Of a DNA stretch of 8,399 bases, positions 7,939 to 8,399 are shown piece by piece; position 1 is the first letter of the stretch, and the number at the start of each line of letters is the position of its first letter. The stretch spans positions 1 through 8,399 of the forward strand of contig JAQVDG010000073.1 of NCBI GenBank assembly GCA_028698395.1, written 5' to 3'. This stretch comes from Weeksellaceae bacterium. Its GTDB lineage: Bacteria; Bacteroidota; Bacteroidia; Flavobacteriales; Weeksellaceae. The translations under genes and the position numbers were made by a program. The notes beneath the pieces were generated by a model, which did not search any database, was not told the DNA's origin, and saw nothing but the letters and a program-made list of their open reading frames with translations.

Positions 7939-8004
7939 AAGTGGCTCTTTTGGCTTTGCGAAGGGTCGGCTTTGTGGGTAGGGGCAAAGCCAAATGTGCC
8001 ACTT
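7939..8004 (-). repeat. Leader hairpin with ACA/AGA internal loop
   Basis: An outer stem of seven pairs (7939-7945 AAGTGGC with 7998-8004 GCCACTT), a 3x3 internal loop (TCT 7946-7948 against TGT 7995-7997) and an inner stem of eleven perfect pairs (7949-7959 TTTGGCTTTGC with 7984-7994 GCAAAGCCAAA) close a 24-nt, G-rich loop. It lies about 50 to 115 nt upstream of the helicase start, probably in the 5' untranslated region, so it could affect transcription or translation. No known riboswitch class is recognised. Its arms differ in sequence from the trailer hairpin but the internal loop is identical. Confidence 0.7.
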
Positions 8005-8016
8005 GCGGGGTGGCTT

Positions 8017-8035
8017 AAAATTGTTTTTAAAAAAT
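8017..8035 (-). repeat. Right copy of the 19-bp AT-rich inverted repeat
   Basis: AAAATTGTTTTTAAAAAAT is the perfect reverse complement of 237-255. AAAAAATAAAAAAC at 8046-8059 is the partner of 210-223. AT-rich DNA of this kind upstream of an operon could also hold its promoter, but I see no convincing Bacteroidota-type -33 TTTG / -7 TAnnTTTG pair. Confidence 0.7.
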
Positions 8036-8203
8036 GTGGGTGGGAAAAAAATAAAAAACATAGGGTCGGCAATGAGTGTCGGCTTACTCGTTGTCCGATT
8101 GAAATATGGTCTGTATGTTGGTCACCTGTCAAAATGGTTTGTCCTTGTTTTAATGTTCAATTTTTAGTCGTCTGTTCAATGGTTGCACTGTCGTCATACA
8201 CTT

Positions 8204-8212
8204 GCCGGTAAC
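8204..8212 (-). repeat. Upstream core site GCCGGTAAC, inverted partner of 124-132
   Basis: GCCGGTAAC here is the exact reverse complement of GTTACCGGC at 124-132. Together they bound about 7.9 kb containing the operon. On the gene strand this is GTTACCGGC, with a GTGT following two bases further in, in both copies. In the integron reading this is the joint between the preceding attC or attI and the start of this cassette, with the crossover between G8212 and T8211. Confidence 0.5.
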
Positions 8213-8399
8213 GAGTGAATACACGCACTCTTGCGTATATTTTCACCTTATGTCTGCATCTCTAATTCGTGCTGTTTAATTTTTCCACGAGGTAAATTTA
8301 CCAATTTTCTTCTATTTGAAGTAAACGTCAGGTTTAAATATTTTAGAATCACGCAATAACAGCAGTCAAAGATAAAATAACAGGAAAAGCGTTGATCAT
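8213..8399. other. Right flank outside the putative cassette; small hairpin, 12-bp palindrome, possible partial ORF
   Basis: Immediately outside the core site is a stem of GTGAA/TTCAC plus TACACGC/GCGTATA (8215-8226 with 8233-8246), with a 2-nt bulge and one C-A mismatch that would be a G.T pair on the minus strand. GGTAAATTTACC at 8291-8302 is a perfect 12-bp palindrome, a possible operator. On the minus strand a frame is open from the window edge (8397) to a TAA at 8250-8248, 49 codons, ending GKIKQHELEMQT. Its Cys- and aromatic-rich start does not look typical, and I do not recognise it. If the integron reading is right, this is either a preceding attC or the attI region. Confidence 0.3.

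Larger units (their letters stand above)
7891..8203. other. Operon leader and right terminal block, mirrored version of the left block
   Basis: No gene is supported in this stretch of more than 300 bases. Reading inward from the right edge it holds CTGTCGTC (8188-8195), GTCGTCTGT (8167-8175), GTCCTTG (8141-8147), GGCAATGAGTGTCGGCT (8068-8084; 16 of 17 bases as at 184-200), AGGGTCGG (8062-8069, another at 7962-7969), the AT tract 8046-8059, GTGGGTGG (8036-8043), the 19-bp AT repeat and the leader hairpin. A further GTCCTTG lies at 7919-7925. The operon promoter must lie here or further upstream, but I cannot place it. Confidence 0.6.
4..8211 (-). mobile_element. Putative very large integron-like gene cassette carrying the defence operon
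   Basis: Read on the gene strand, the segment would begin with TTACCGGC (8211-8204), just after a G at 8212, and end with the G at position 4 of an attC-like repeat. Integron cassettes have the rule that the first bases of the cassette, joined to its last G on circularisation, rebuild the R' core that pairs with the R'' core of its own attC. Here the rebuilt site GTTACCGGC pairs perfectly over nine bases with GCCGGTAAC (132-124). Genes lie in the same direction as the attC-like element, at its 5' side, as cassettes require. Against the idea: the core is not GTTRRRY beyond GTTA, 8.2 kb is far larger than ordinary cassettes, and no integrase is visible. A simple element with 9-bp terminal inverted repeats is the alternative. 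Confidence 0.4.

Noticed and set aside
8050..8065. Bacteroidota-type -7 box (TATGTTTT on the minus strand)
   Set aside because: Seven of eight matches to TAnnTTTG, but no TTTG lies at the proper distance upstream and the match sits inside an AT repeat.
7887..8132. 81-codon minus-strand frame ending ATGA on the helicase start
   Set aside because: It is translated almost wholly from the leader hairpin, AT tracts and GT-rich repeats, with low-complexity content and no domain. Only the last six codons were kept as a possible re-initiation mini-ORF.
7972..8211. 79-codon plus-strand frame across the right terminal block
   Set aside because: Composed of the repeat words and AT tracts and ends inside the core site; not protein-like.
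1..8399. CRISPR array, tRNA or rRNA genes
   Set aside because: No regularly spaced identical repeats, cloverleaf or rRNA-like sequence was seen on either strand.

Overview
This window carries a two-gene, minus-strand operon that reads as a DNA restriction-modification (anti-phage defence) system. A 1129-residue PLD-nuclease/SNF2-type helicase (4501-7890) is followed by a 1384-residue Eco57I/PglX-like N6-adenine methyltransferase with a built-in target-recognition region (347-4501). The two share one base in a TAATG stop/start overlap. No other convincing gene is visible. The AT-rich composition, the lack of a clear Shine-Dalgarno sequence and the style of the intergenic repeats suggest a member of the Bacteroidota. 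That assignment is inferred from general appearance and rests on no marker gene.

Layout from left to right: 1-132 is a large imperfect inverted repeat, a 20-nt arm pair around a roughly 73-nt loop with TAAC/GTTA at its base, resembling a long integron attC site in the orientation of the genes. 133-346 is the operon trailer, holding GT-rich words, AT tracts and a hairpin (269-337). 347-7890 is the operon. 7891-8203 is the leader, with a second hairpin of the same architecture (7939-8004), AT tracts and the same GT-rich words in mirrored order. 8204-8212 is GCCGGTAAC, the exact inverted copy of GTTACCGGC at 124-132. 8213-8399 is flank with no recognisable gene.

How the genes probably work together: the methyltransferase reads a target through its own recognition region and marks host DNA. 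The SNF2 motor, recruited to unmodified DNA, translocates and brings in the fused PLD-type nuclease. The overall domain order (nuclease, helicase, methylase, target recognition) is that of the single-chain Type ISP enzymes, but here it is split over two coupled genes and uses a PLD rather than a PD-(D/E)xK nuclease. The parts also match the DrmD plus DrmMI pair of class 1 DISARM, without DrmA or DrmB and with a PLD domain fused on.

The most unusual feature is the packaging. The ends of the 8.2-kb segment behave as predicted for a very large integron-like gene cassette: the base before the start is G, the first bases are TTACCGGC, and the 5' arm of the terminal attC-like repeat is GCCGGTAAC, fully complementary to the site that would form on circularisation. 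The integron reading is inference, because the core does not fit the classic GTTRRRY consensus and no integrase is in view.
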